Positions 1 through 8,197 of a stretch of 64,000 bases of DNA are shown one piece after another. How positions within the stretch are numbered: position 1 is the stretch's first letter; each line of letters starts with the position of its first letter. The notes under the pieces are model-generated. The model did no database searches, had not been told where the DNA came from, and was given only the letters and a program-made list of their open reading frames with translations. This stretch comes from Halobaculum sp. XH14 (GTDB lineage Archaea; Halobacteriota; Halobacteria; Halobacteriales; Haloferacaceae): positions 3,224,001 through 3,288,000 of the forward strand of contig NZ_CP134949.1 in the NCBI RefSeq assembly GCF_032116555.1, written 5' to 3'. The translations under genes were made by a program, and so were the position numbers.

Positions 1-1
1 G

Positions 2-910
2 CTCGTCGCGGCAAACACCGACGTCCAGCACCTCGTGAACATCGAGGCGGACACGAAGATCCTCATCGGCCAGGACAAGACGAAGGGTCGCGGCGCCGGC
101 TCGCTCCCCCAGGTCGGCGAGGAGGCGGCCATCGAGTCCCAGGAGGAGATCCGCGACTCCATCTCCGGCTCGGACATGGTGTTCGTCACGGCCGGCCTCG
201 GCGGCGGCACCGGCACCGGCTCGGCACCCGTCGTCGCCAAGGCGGCCCGCGAGATCGGCGCGCTCACCATCGCCATCGTCACGACGCCGTTCACCGCGGA
301 GGGTGAGGTCCGGCGGACGAACGCCGAGGCGGGGCTCGAACGACTCCGCGACGTCGCGGACACGGTCATCGTCGTCCCGAACGACCGGCTCCTCGACGCG
401 GTCGGGAAGCTCCCCGTCCGGCAGGCGTTCAAGATCTCCGACGAGGTGCTGATGCGCTCGGTGAAGGGCATCACGGAGCTCATCACCAAGCCCGGCCTCG
501 TCAATCTCGACTTCGCCGACGTCCGCACCGTGATGGAGAAGGGCGGCGTCGCCATGATCGGCCTCGGCGAGTCCGACTCGGACACGAAGGCCCAGGAGTC
601 CGTCCAGTCGGCCCTCCGGTCCCCCCTGCTCGACGTCGACATCTCCGGCGCGAACTCCGCGCTCGTCAACGTCACCGGCGGCTCGGACATGAGCATCGAG
701 GAGGCGGAGGGCGTCGTCGAGGAGATCTACGACCGGATCGATCCCGACGCGCGCATCATCTGGGGGACGTCCATCGACGAGGAACTCGACGGCACGATGC
801 GGACGATGATCGTCGTCACGGGCGTCGAGTCGCCCCAGATCTACGGGCGCAACGACGCGGCGCAGGCGAAGGCGGAACGGAAGCTCGAGGACATCGACTA
901 CGTCGAATAG
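2..910 (+). CDS. ftsZ1: Cell division protein FtsZ (FtsZ1 type), 5'-truncated by window edge
   Basis: Tubulin-family GTPase that polymerises at mid-cell to build the archaeal division ring. The reading frame is open from base 2, before the first internal methionine, so the N-terminus lies outside the window. The visible part carries the tubulin/FtsZ signature [10 protein letters not shown] (about bases 200-229), then the PNDRLL and [13 protein letters not shown] segments and the C-terminal domain with [10 protein letters not shown]. It ends in a short tail with no obvious extended linker. The downstream order ftsZ-secE-spt5 matches what I know for the FtsZ1 locus of haloarchaea, which is why FtsZ1 is preferred over FtsZ2; the paralogue assignment is inference. 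Confidence 0.95.
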   Translation, partial: LVAANTDVQHLVNIEADTKILIGQDKTKGRGAGSLPQVGEEAAIESQEEIRDSISGSDMVFVTAGLGGGTGTGSAPVVAKAAREIGALTIAIVTTPFTAEGEVRRTNAEAGLERLRDVADTVIVVPNDRLLDAVGKLPVRQAFKISDEVLMRSVKGITELITKPGLVNLDFADVRTVMEKGGVAMIGLGESDSDTKAQESVQSALRSPLLDVDISGANSALVNVTGGSDMSIEEAEGVVEEIYDRIDPDARIIWGTSIDEELDGTMRTMIVVTGVESPQIYGRNDAAQAKAERKLEDIDYVE

Positions 911-984
911 TCGTTCGCGCTTTCTGTCCCATTTTCTTCCGTGCTGGTTCCCCCACAGCGGCGGGTGGACTGCCACTGGTAGAC

Positions 985-1310
985 TTGGATGCCTGTGACG
1001 ACCGCGAAAGCCCCCGCGGCCCCTTTCAGTCCCACCCGTCGGTTGGTCGGCCGAACGTCGCAGGCCTGACTACCGCTCGTGCCGCGGTGGGTAGTCCACC
1101 GGAGCGTTCACCCGGATGGCTGGCGAGTGCGTCGGCAGCAGGGGTGCGGTCGGCGCGTCCTGGCGGTGGGCGCGCGTGACGCGAACCCCCTTGTGGGGTG
1201 AGTCGACGCGCGCGAGGGGTGAGCATCGCAGCGAGCCTGCGAGCGAGAAGCGCAAGCGGTTGGGGAGGGAGAGGCCCTCCTAGGTCAAGCAGTAGTGGTC
1301 TGCTTGTCCA
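985..1310. repeat. Intergenic repeat segment between ftsZ1 and secE
   Basis: The 529-bp gap between ftsZ1 and secE has no convincing gene. It contains a block (about 1002-1035) reading GAAAGCCCCC, GCGGCCCC, then TTTCAGTCCCACCC, which recurs near 10010, 20590, 20850 and, inverted, near 21165. A purine-rich stretch of GCGCGAG-type repeats (1200-1275) resembles 21060-21130. A perfect 7-bp inverted repeat CAAGCAG/CTGCTTG lies at 1286-1306. The short open frames here look like GC-driven artefacts. Confidence 0.6.
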
Positions 1311-1439
1311 CACTGACACTCCGCGTAGCGACTCCCGTGCTCAGTATCAGGACGCAACGAGTTCTAACACCCCCGAACGACCCACGCCGAGGAGGATTGC
1401 AACAGATATAGAAGCCACGGCGCAGTATCCCCGCCAACG

Positions 1440-1613
1440 ATGGACGTCAAGTACGACCTGACCAGCTACGTGCGGGTGCTCAAGCTGGCGAGCACGCCGG
1501 CATGGGGGGAGTTCTCCCAGGTCGCAAAGATCGCCGGCGCGGGCATCTTCCTCGTCGGGTTCCTCGGGTTCGTCATCTTCGCGGTCATGTCCTTCCTCCC
1601 GGGAGGTGTCTGA
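1440..1613 (+). CDS. secE: Preprotein translocase subunit SecE (Sec61 gamma)
   Basis: Small tail-anchored subunit of the SecYEG translocon that clamps SecY in the cytoplasmic membrane. The 57-residue product starts [20 protein letters not shown], an amphipathic cytoplasmic helix typical of archaeal SecE, and ends in one transmembrane segment (about residues 31-53, [20 protein letters not shown]). Length is normal for haloarchaeal SecE. Its stop overlaps the GTG codon of the spt5 gene, and secE-spt5 linkage is conserved in archaea and bacteria (secE-nusG), supporting both calls. Confidence 0.93.
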   Translation: MDVKYDLTSYVRVLKLASTPAWGEFSQVAKIAGAGIFLVGFLGFVIFAVMSFLPGGV

Positions 1614-2070
1614 GTTGCCGATCTACTCGGTGAAGACGACGGCGAGCCAGGAGCGCACCGTCGCGGACATGATCGCCAGCAAGGAGATGCCGGAGATCCA
1701 CGCCGTGCTCGCGCCCGATCAGCTCACGAGCTACGTGCTCGTCGAGGCCGACGACGACTCGATCATCCGGCGCGTGCTGGAGGAGGTCCCCCACGCCCGC
1801 GGGCTCGTCGAGGGCCCCGACGGCGAGGCGGGCCGCTCGTCGATGTCCGAGGTCGAGCACTTCCTCTCGCCGACGCCGGACGTCGAGGGCATCGCGGAGG
1901 GCGACATCGTCGAACTCATCGCGGGGCCGTTCAAGGGCGAGAAGGCGCAGGTCCAGCGCATCGACGAGGGCAAGGACCAGGTGACCGTCGAACTGTACGA
2001 GGCGACCGTCCCCATTCCGGTGACGGTGCGTGGCGACCAGATCCGCGTGCTCGACTCGGACGAGCGGTAG
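1606..2070 (+). CDS. spt5: Transcription elongation factor Spt5 (NusG-like)
   Basis: Archaeal Spt5 closes the RNA polymerase clamp with Spt4 and promotes processive elongation. The N-terminal NGN domain spans about residues 5-85 ([18 protein letters not shown]) and a KOW domain about 95-130 ([20 protein letters not shown]). The listed GTG start at 1606 overlaps the secE stop. However GGAGGT at 1602-1607 would sit 6 nt before a TTG at 1614 (L-P-I-Y...), so the true start may be that TTG, giving a product 3 residues shorter (MPIYSV...). Co-transcription with secE is likely. Confidence 0.93.
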   Translation: MSELPIYSVKTTASQERTVADMIASKEMPEIHAVLAPDQLTSYVLVEADDDSIIRRVLEEVPHARGLVEGPDGEAGRSSMSEVEHFLSPTPDVEGIAEGDIVELIAGPFKGEKAQVQRIDEGKDQVTVELYEATVPIPVTVRGDQIRVLDSDER

Positions 2071-2105
2071 AGCCTCCGGACGGACCCGACACCGATTTTC
2101 CGGCG

Positions 2106-2402
2106 CTACACCGCCGTGTCGATGCGGTTGACGACCGACTCGATGTCGACCTCGTCCTCGATCTCCTCTTTCACCCGCTCGCGCTTCCGGACCGCGTCCG
2201 AGTCGGCGTCGTACGAGCGGACGAACTCGGCGCGGGTGTGTTCGTCGAACGCGTGTCGGATGGCGAAGTAGCCGTCCGGCACGACCGTTCCACAGACCTT
2301 GCACTCGTGGCGCTCGTGGCGTTCGGTCTGGTGGATGATCGCGTCCTCGACGGCGTCGAACGAGTCCCCACAGCCATCGATCGCGCAGGCCCACCTCGGC
2401 AT
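2106..2402 (-). CDS. Small C2H2-like zinc-binding protein (DUF7565-like)
   Basis: A 98-residue protein starting MPRWACAIDGCGDSF. It has two paired-cysteine sites, C-x4-C near residues 6-11 followed by H-type ligands (IIHQTERHERHE), then CKVCG (about 39-43) and HAFDEH (about 53-58). This gives a double zinc-finger appearance. The C-terminus is charged and helical (RKRERVKEEIEDEVD). No catalytic motif is seen. I recall a haloarchaeal uncharacterised family of this form, but the family name is from memory. It is transcribed divergently from the PHP gene, sharing an 88-bp intergenic region. Confidence 0.75.
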   Translation of the reverse strand: MPRWACAIDGCGDSFDAVEDAIIHQTERHERHECKVCGTVVPDGYFAIRHAFDEHTRAEFVRSYDADSDAVRKRERVKEEIEDEVDIESVVNRIDTAV

Positions 2403-2490
2403 ACGAGCCCCGACGCCCGGGGAGCGCAAAAGCGTTTCCCGGATCGCCGAAAACGGAACCACTAACGGGGGTGACGATGTTTCACCGCGT

Positions 2491-3252
2491 GTGAGCGACG
2501 CAGCGACCAGGGTCGATCTCCACGTGAAAGTGCTCGACGAGCGCGTCGTCGAGCGCGCCCGCGAGGCGGGGGTCGACGTGCTGGTGTACGCGCCACACTT
2601 CACGCGACTTCCCCGGATCCGTGCCCGCGCCGAGCGCTACTCCACCGACGAGGTGACGGTCGTCCCGGCCCGCGAGGTGTTCACCGGCGACTGGCGGAAC
2701 CGTCGCCACCTCCTCGGCATCGGGCTCTCCGACCCGATTCCAGACTTCATCACCTACGAGGCGGCCCTCGCCGAGTTCGAGCGACAGGACGCGGCGATCC
2801 TCGTCCCCCACCCCGAGTTCCTGAACGTGAGCCTCACCCGCGCCGAGGTGAGCGCCTACCGCGACCGGATTCACGCCGTCGAGACGTACAACGCGAAGCT
2901 GTTCGACCCGCAGAACTCCCGCGGCCGGCGGATCTCGGAGCTGTTCGACACCCCCGGGTTCGGCTCCTCGTACGCCCACCTCCGGGGCACCATCGGCGCG
3001 GCGTGGACGGAGTTCGAGCGCGACGTTCGCGGCGAGGACGGACTCGTCGATGCGCTCCGCGACCGCGTCGACCGGACGGTCGTGAAACAGACCGACCCGG
3101 CGACGACCGCGCGCCGCCTGGTGGAGTTCGCCCACCTCGGCTTCGAGAACAGCTACGGGAAACTGGATCGCCTCTTCCTCTCGGGAATGGAGCCGACGAA
3201 CCCCAGACACATCGCCTACAGCGGCCGGTTCGACGACGTGGCGGTGTACTGA
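2491..3252 (+). CDS. PHP-domain metal-dependent hydrolase-like protein
   Basis: A 253-residue protein whose start, V-D-L-H-V-K-V-L, matches the first PHP motif (D-x-H-x-H type, here DLHVKV with the second histidine replaced by lysine). Later metal-ligand-like motifs include VPAREVFTG, LVPHPEFL, AVETYNAK and a GFGSSYAH segment resembling the later PHP motifs. PHP proteins are usually phosphoesterases binding two or three metals. The altered first motif makes activity uncertain. GTG 2491 is chosen because similarity to PHP proteins begins within ten residues; the frame stays open further upstream. Its last two codons and stop are embedded in a 36-bp tandem repeat. Confidence 0.8.
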   Translation: MSDAATRVDLHVKVLDERVVERAREAGVDVLVYAPHFTRLPRIRARAERYSTDEVTVVPAREVFTGDWRNRRHLLGIGLSDPIPDFITYEAALAEFERQDAAILVPHPEFLNVSLTRAEVSAYRDRIHAVETYNAKLFDPQNSRGRRISELFDTPGFGSSYAHLRGTIGAAWTEFERDVRGEDGLVDALRDRVDRTVVKQTDPATTARRLVEFAHLGFENSYGKLDRLFLSGMEPTNPRHIAYSGRFDDVAVY

Positions 3253-3364
3253 CCCGAGACGTCACCCTCCGACGTTGAGGTGTACTGACCCGAGACGTCA
3301 CCCTCCGACGTTGAGGTGTACTGACCCGAGACGTCACCCTCCGACGTTGAGGTGTACTGACCCG
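3244..3364 (+). repeat. Tandem 36-bp repeat, three full copies plus a 13-bp partial copy
   Basis: Three identical 36-bp units (3244-3279, 3280-3315, 3316-3351), each beginning GTGTACTGACCCG, are followed by a 13-bp partial unit (3352-3364). The first unit begins inside the final Val-Tyr-stop of the PHP gene, so each copy repeats the Val-Tyr-TGA end. There are no spacers, so this is not a CRISPR array. The array fills the space between two convergent genes. Confidence 0.95.
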
Positions 3365-3384
3365 GGCGTCGGCGGTTCGTTCGG

Positions 3385-3900
3385 TCAGACCGATTCGACC
3401 GCATCGAGCAGGTCCGCGAGCGCCCGCCGTGCGATCTGCTCCTTGATCGCCGTCCTGCTCCCGTCGAACTCGTAGCGAGAGACGGTCGCGCCGCTCTCGC
3501 CGGTCCCCCAGTCGCCGCGCCGGGCGACGCCGACGAACACCGTCCCGACCGGCTTTGCCGCCGTTCCGCCGTCCGGGCCGGCGATGCCGGTCGTCGAGAG
3601 CCCCCAGTCGGTCCCGGCCGTATCACGGACGCCCCGCGCCATCGCCAGGGCGACGGCCTCGGAGACCGCACCCGCGCCGTCGAGGTGTTCCCGCTGGACC
3701 GCCAGTTCGGTCAGTTTCGCGTCGTAGGAGTAGGTCACGACCGAGCGGTCGAAGTAGTCGCTCGAACCCGGGACGTCGGTCAACAGCGACCCGATCAGCC
3801 CCCCGGTACAGGATTCGGCGGCGGCGACGGTCGCGCCCGCCTCCCGGAGCACGCCGCCGACGCGCTCCTCCACGGGCGGGTCGTCCGCGAACTCGCGCAT
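3385..3900 (-). CDS. CinA-family nicotinamide-nucleotide amidohydrolase (PncC-like)
   Basis: Stand-alone C-terminal domain of CinA, which deamidates nicotinamide mononucleotide to nicotinate mononucleotide in pyridine-nucleotide salvage. The 171-residue product carries the family motifs AAESCTGGLIGS (28-38, with the expected nucleophilic Ser30) and STTGIAGPDGGT (102-113), followed by KPVGTVFVGVA. The length is normal for a PncC-type single-domain protein. It is convergent with the PHP gene and divergent from the aminotransferase. Confidence 0.92.
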   Translation of the reverse strand: MREFADDPPVEERVGGVLREAGATVAAAESCTGGLIGSLLTDVPGSSDYFDRSVVTYSYDAKLTELAVQREHLDGAGAVSEAVALAMARGVRDTAGTDWGLSTTGIAGPDGGTAAKPVGTVFVGVARRGDWGTGESGATVSRYEFDGSRTAIKEQIARRALADLLDAVESV

Positions 3901-4051
3901 GATTGGGCTTCGTCGGGTCGAGCCAAATAGCCGACGGACGGTATGGAAGGGTTCTCGCGCTCGGGGGCTCCGGGCTGGCGGCGGCGCTCTCGCCGATCCC
4001 GTCGCTGCCGCGACCGCGGGAGTAAAGGGGGCAGCGGGCCGAGCGCGGGGT

Positions 4052-5152
4052 GTGAACTACGAGCGGCCGCAGTTCTTCCACCTGATGCAGTACGCCAGGC
4101 GGGCCGAGCGCGACGTGGTGGACATGGTGTCGGGCAACCCCGACTGGGAGCCGCCGGCCGCGTTGCGGGACGGTCTCCGCGAGTACGCAGACGTGGAGCC
4201 CGACGAGTTCCAGTACCCGCCGAGCGAGGGGCTGCTGGAGCTCCGCGAGGAGATCGCCGCGCGGCGGAACGTCTCGCCCGACCGGGTCGTCGTCACGAAC
4301 GGCACGGGCGAGGCGAACTACCTGGCGATGGCGGCGGCGCTGGATCGGGGGGCCGGCTCGGAGGTGCTCCTCACCGACCCCGTCTACCCGTACTACCCCG
4401 GCAAGACGGAACTGCTCGGCGGGGAGATGACGCTGGTGCCGACCGAACGCGACGGCTCCATCGACCCCGAGCGCTTCCGCGAAGCGGCCAGCGGGGAGAC
4501 GGGGCTGATCCTCGTCAACACGCCGAACAACCCGACCGGCGCGGTGTACTCGCGCGCGACGATGCGGGAACTCGCGGCGCTCGCGGAGGAGGTGGACGCG
4601 ACGCTGGTCTCGGACGAGGTGTACGACCACTTCGATTTCACCGGCGAGTTCGAGTCGGCCCTGACGCTCGATTCGGACCGAACCATCGTCACCGCCGGCT
4701 TCTCGAAGTCGCTCGCCATCACCGGCTTCCGCGTCGGCTACGCGGTGCTCCCCGGGGACATGGTCGGCGGGGCGAAGACCCGCCACATGCTCGTCAACGT
4801 CGCCACCTCGCGGCCGCCCCAGGTCGCCGTGTTGCGGGCGCTCCGCGAGACCGACCCGGAGTACTACGAGGACGTCCGCTCGCTGCTCCGCGAGCGGGTG
4901 GACACGTTCACCGAGGCCCTCGACGCCGCGGGCGCGGAGTACACCCGACCCGACGGCGCGTTCTACGTGCTCGCCCGGTTCGACGGCTTCCCCGGAACGA
5001 TGGCGAACGCGGAGCGACTGGTCGAGGAGGCCGGCGTCGCGGGGATGCCGGGCGAGACCTTCGGCTCCGCGCGCGACGAGTGGCTCCGGTTCGCGCTGGT
5101 CACGCCGCGCGTGGAGGAGGCGGCGACGCGACTGGCCGACTACTTCGCGTAG
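4052..5152 (+). CDS. PLP-dependent aminotransferase, class I/II
   Basis: Fold-type I aminotransferase of 366 residues; the substrate cannot be deduced. The PLP lysine is K219 in AGFSKSLAITGFRVGYA, with upstream NTPNNPTGAVYS (PLP phosphate/Asn region) and SDEVYDHF (PLP ring Asp). The C-terminal arginine for the substrate carboxylate is in DEWLRFALV. The frame is open to 3899, but sequence upstream of GTG 4052 is Arg/Gly/Ala-rich and not enzyme-like; VNYERPQFFHLMQYA begins the conserved part. It is monocistronic as far as can be seen. Confidence 0.9.
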   Translation: MNYERPQFFHLMQYARRAERDVVDMVSGNPDWEPPAALRDGLREYADVEPDEFQYPPSEGLLELREEIAARRNVSPDRVVVTNGTGEANYLAMAAALDRGAGSEVLLTDPVYPYYPGKTELLGGEMTLVPTERDGSIDPERFREAASGETGLILVNTPNNPTGAVYSRATMRELAALAEEVDATLVSDEVYDHFDFTGEFESALTLDSDRTIVTAGFSKSLAITGFRVGYAVLPGDMVGGAKTRHMLVNVATSRPPQVAVLRALRETDPEYYEDVRSLLRERVDTFTEALDAAGAEYTRPDGAFYVLARFDGFPGTMANAERLVEEAGVAGMPGETFGSARDEWLRFALVTPRVEEAATRLADYFA

Positions 5153-5389
5153 TCCCGATTCGTCGGTCACGCCCGGCTCGTCGGTCCTTTTTCCGGCTCG
5201 GACCCGCGAGGGCCTACCCGGACTGTCGGTCCCGCCCGCCCCGGGACCAGGAGCGTCCGGCACGGGGTGGTCCCGGTTTCGTACTTCAACGTTCGCGTCG
5301 ACGGCCGCCCGTGTTCCACCCCGCCCCGCGGCCGACGGATCCGCCTAGCGACCAACGGATAGACAAGCACTCCCGCACGAGACCCGGCC

Positions 5390-6577
5390 ATGAACGACAT
5401 CGACGTCGAAGCGGTCGAGGAGATCGACGACGGGGACGAGCCGCCGGATCCGGTCGTGCAGGGGGACACCGACCGAGCGCTCGACGTGGCTCCCGGGGCG
5501 GCGGCAGACGCGCCGGAGTACGTGCTTTACGGCGGGAAGGGCGGCGTCGGGAAGACGACCTGCGCCGCCGCGACCGCGCTGGCCAGCGCCGCCGGTGGGA
5601 CGGCGACGCTCGTCGTCTCGACCGACCCGGCCCACTCGCTGTCGGACACGCTGGGGGTCGACATCCCCGCCCGACCGTCGCGGGTCCGCGAGGACGTGCC
5701 GCTGTACGCCGCCGAGATCGACCCCGACGAGGCGATGGAGGCGGGGCTGTTCGGCGGGGAAGCCGGGACGGCGGCGGGCGCGAACGGGGAGAACGGACCC
5801 GCCGACGGGAGCGCGGGGGGCGCGGGCACGGGGCCGGACGCGGCCGCCGGCGAGAACCCGCTGGGCGGGCTCGGCGGGATGGGCGAGGCGCTGGAGGACG
5901 GGCCGATGGGCGCGATGCTCGGCGGGACGATGCCGGGCGCCGACGAGGCTGCCGCGATGCGCCAGTTGCTCGAACACCTCGACGACCCGCAGTTCGATCG
6001 GGTCGTCGTCGACACCGCGCCGACGGGGCACACGCTCCGCCTGCTCCAGTTGCCCGAACTGCTCGATTCGATGGTCGGCCGACTGATGAAGCTCCGCCAG
6101 CAGTTCGGCGGGATGATGGACGGCCTGAAGGGGATGTTCGGGATGGGCGAGGGCGGTCCCGAGGAGCCCGACCTGGACGAACTGAAGGATCGGATCGAGC
6201 GCCTGCGGTCGGTGTTACGGGACCCGACGAGGACCGACTTCCGGGTCGTGATGGTGCCCGAGGAGATGAGCGTCCTCGAGTCCGAGCGGCTGGTCGAGCG
6301 CCTCGACGAGTTCGAGATCCCGGTGGGGACGCTCGTGGTGAACCGGGTGATGGAGGACCCGAGCGACGTCGCCGGCGACGCCATCGAGGCGGAGTGGGTC
6401 GTGACGCCGAACCTCGACACGTGCGAGTTCTGCCAGCGACGCTGGGACGTCCAGCAGAACGCCCTCGCCGGGGCGACGGACCTGTTCCGCGGACGCGACG
6501 TGAAACGGGTCCCGCTGCTCGCCGACGAAGTTCGGGGGGAGGACGCGCTCCGGGTCGTCGCAGCCTGTCTGGCCTAA
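5390..6577 (+). CDS. ArsA/Get3-family ATPase
   Basis: SIMIBI-class ATPase of the ArsA/Get3 family; members insert tail-anchored membrane proteins or energise arsenite efflux. The 395-residue protein has the deviant P-loop GGKGGVGKTT (about 48-57), the switch I motif STDPAHSLSDTLG, and DTAPTGHTLRLLQLPE (switch II). A CxxC pair at C345 and C348 (CEFC) corresponds to the zinc-mediated dimer interface of Get3. A Gly/Ala/Met-rich insertion (about 120-185) precedes switch II. There are no ars genes nearby, so a Get3-like targeting role is more likely than arsenite pumping (inference). Confidence 0.88.
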   Translation: MNDIDVEAVEEIDDGDEPPDPVVQGDTDRALDVAPGAAADAPEYVLYGGKGGVGKTTCAAATALASAAGGTATLVVSTDPAHSLSDTLGVDIPARPSRVREDVPLYAAEIDPDEAMEAGLFGGEAGTAAGANGENGPADGSAGGAGTGPDAAAGENPLGGLGGMGEALEDGPMGAMLGGTMPGADEAAAMRQLLEHLDDPQFDRVVVDTAPTGHTLRLLQLPELLDSMVGRLMKLRQQFGGMMDGLKGMFGMGEGGPEEPDLDELKDRIERLRSVLRDPTRTDFRVVMVPEEMSVLESERLVERLDEFEIPVGTLVVNRVMEDPSDVAGDAIEAEWVVTPNLDTCEFCQRRWDVQQNALAGATDLFRGRDVKRVPLLADEVRGEDALRVVAACLA

Positions 6578-6843
6578 CCGTCCGCCAGTTCGGCGGCCAG
6601 TTCCCGCGCGGCGGCGACGTGCTCGTCCGCCTCGTCGTTCCCGGTTCCGTCGATTTCGGCCAGCAGGTCCCGGACGTGTCCCGCTCGTTCGCGGACGACG
6701 TCGGGGTCGGCGGGCCGCTCGACGAGGTCGCGGGCGACCGCTTCGGCCTCCCCGAGGTACGCGCTCGCCTCGCGCTCGACCGGGAGTTCCGCGGTCGATT
6801 CGAGACGGTCGTGGAGGTCGCGCAGCCGTTCGTCGTCGGTCAT
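6574..6843 (-). CDS. Small acidic helical protein, unknown function
   Basis: An 89-residue, strongly acidic protein predicted to be all-helical from its heptad-like pattern (LRDLHDRLESTAELP, AAARELAAELADG). It has no cysteines, membrane segments or catalytic motifs. The gene is convergent with the ArsA-like gene, the two stop codons overlapping by four bases. I do not recognise a function; composition and codon use match its neighbours, so I regard it as real. Confidence 0.65.
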   Translation of the reverse strand: MTDDERLRDLHDRLESTAELPVEREASAYLGEAEAVARDLVERPADPDVVRERAGHVRDLLAEIDGTGNDEADEHVAAARELAAELADG

Positions 6844-6906
6844 TCTCGGCGTCCGTCGGTCATCGGGGTTCGTCGGTCATCGGTGTCCTCGTCTCCCGCT
6901 CGGGTG

Positions 6907-7731
6907 TCATCCAAGTCTCCGCGCCAGCGACCAGATCCCGTCGACGAGCCAGGTCGGGAGGTAGCGCCCGATCTCGCCGGCCCTGGCGACCGGGCCGACC
7001 GGGTAGCGCGCGGCCGGCTTCGTCGCGCTGGCGGCGTTGAGCACGTCCTCGGCGACGCGTTCGGGCGGCACCGCGCCGACGCCGCTCCCGCCGACGGCGT
7101 CGTAGTCCTCGTACAGCGAGTAGAGCGACTCGTACGCGCCGGAGCGGTCGAGTCCGTCGAGTTCGTCGGCGACGCGCTCCTCGAACATGCTGTCGACCGG
7201 GCCGGGCTCGACGAGCGCGACGTCGATGCCGTACTCGTCGACCTCGTTCCGGAGCGCGTCGGTCAGCCCCTCGAGGGCGAACTTGGAGCCGGCGTAGACC
7301 CCGGTGCCGGGGACGGCGACCCGGCCGAGCACGCTGGAGACGTTGACGATGGTGCCGTTCTCGCGGCGGCGCATCGCCGGCAACACGGCTTTGATGAGTC
7401 GGTGCGGGCCGAACACGTTCACGTCGAACTGCGCCCGGGCGGCCCCGGTCGTCACGTCCTCGACGACGCCGAGCTGGCCGAAGCCGGCGTTGTTGACGAG
7501 ACAGTCGATTCGCCCCGTCTCGTCGAGCACCCGGTCGACGACGCGCTCGACGTCGCCGTCGTCGGTCACGTCGAGCGTCCCGATCCGGCAGCCCTCACGC
7601 TCGCCCAGCGTCTCGATGTCGGCGGGGTTCCGGGCCGTCGCGTACACCGTCCACTCCTCGTCGAGAAACGCCTCCGCCGACGCCCGCCCGATGCCCGACG
7701 AGCAGCCGGTGATGAGGACCGTCCGTTCCAT
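6907..7731 (-). CDS. Short-chain dehydrogenase/reductase (SDR, classical)
   Basis: NAD(P)-dependent oxidoreductase of 274 residues. It has the Rossmann motif TGCSSGIG (8-15), the NNAG motif (80-83), the catalytic Ser in VNVSSVLG (about 132) and the YxxxK dyad Y146/K150. The LDVTDDGD segment and PGPVDSMF (PG motif) are typical of classical SDRs acting on retinol-, steroid- or oxidoacyl-like substrates. The actual substrate is unknown. It starts at an ATG with no neighbouring pathway genes. Confidence 0.92.
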   Translation of the reverse strand: MERTVLITGCSSGIGRASAEAFLDEEWTVYATARNPADIETLGEREGCRIGTLDVTDDGDVERVVDRVLDETGRIDCLVNNAGFGQLGVVEDVTTGAARAQFDVNVFGPHRLIKAVLPAMRRRENGTIVNVSSVLGRVAVPGTGVYAGSKFALEGLTDALRNEVDEYGIDVALVEPGPVDSMFEERVADELDGLDRSGAYESLYSLYEDYDAVGGSGVGAVPPERVAEDVLNAASATKPAARYPVGPVARAGEIGRYLPTWLVDGIWSLARRLG

Positions 7732-7744
7732 GTGCTCACGTCCG

Positions 7745-8197
7745 TCCGGGGGGTGATAACTTTCGGCGTCTCGCGGGTCGTGGGTATGGTTCGCTGGGTG
7801 TTAATCTGTCTTCGGAGCTATCGTGGCAGTATATTCGGACACTGGTTCTGGCGTGGAGACGCACGCTTCGAAGGGTTCCGTGACAACTCCGTGCATGGTT
7901 GGGTCGGTTGTCGTGACGACCGCCTCGAACGTCCCGCCGGTTGTTGCTTCTGGGTCCGTTCGGCGATCATGCCGACCGCCTCGAAAGCGACGGCCGGGAC
8001 AGTATCGAAGGCAGCACGCCCGGGGCCGAGAGGTGCGAGAGTATTCGGCGACTGCTACTCGACGAACCAACTACCACCAGATCCGAACGCCCCGGAGCAG
8101 TTCGAGAACGACCAGAACTCGCACCATCCTCCCCGAGGAGCCGACGACCTTCGATTCGGAGGCAACTCCTATTACCGGCCCCCGGCAAGGGCGGGTA
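7745..8197. repeat. Gene-free segment with degenerate intergenic repeats
   Basis: No supported gene lies in these roughly 450 bp. Imperfect copies of a motif of the form GACGACCGCCTCGAA occur near 7917-7931, with CCGACCGCCTCGAAAGC at 7973-7989. A related GACGCACGCTTCGAAGG lies at 7858-7874. The same motif recurs near 20581 and, inverted, near 21290. The sequence is slightly less GC-rich than flanking genes and looks like decayed repeat DNA. Confidence 0.5.

Noticed and set aside
1286-1306. CAAGCAG/CTGCTTG hairpin as a terminator or tRNA arm
   Set aside because: It has no following T-run and no cloverleaf or T-loop consensus nearby; kept only as part of the repeat segment.
3244-3364. CRISPR array
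   Set aside because: The 36-bp units abut each other with no spacers, and there are no cas genes.
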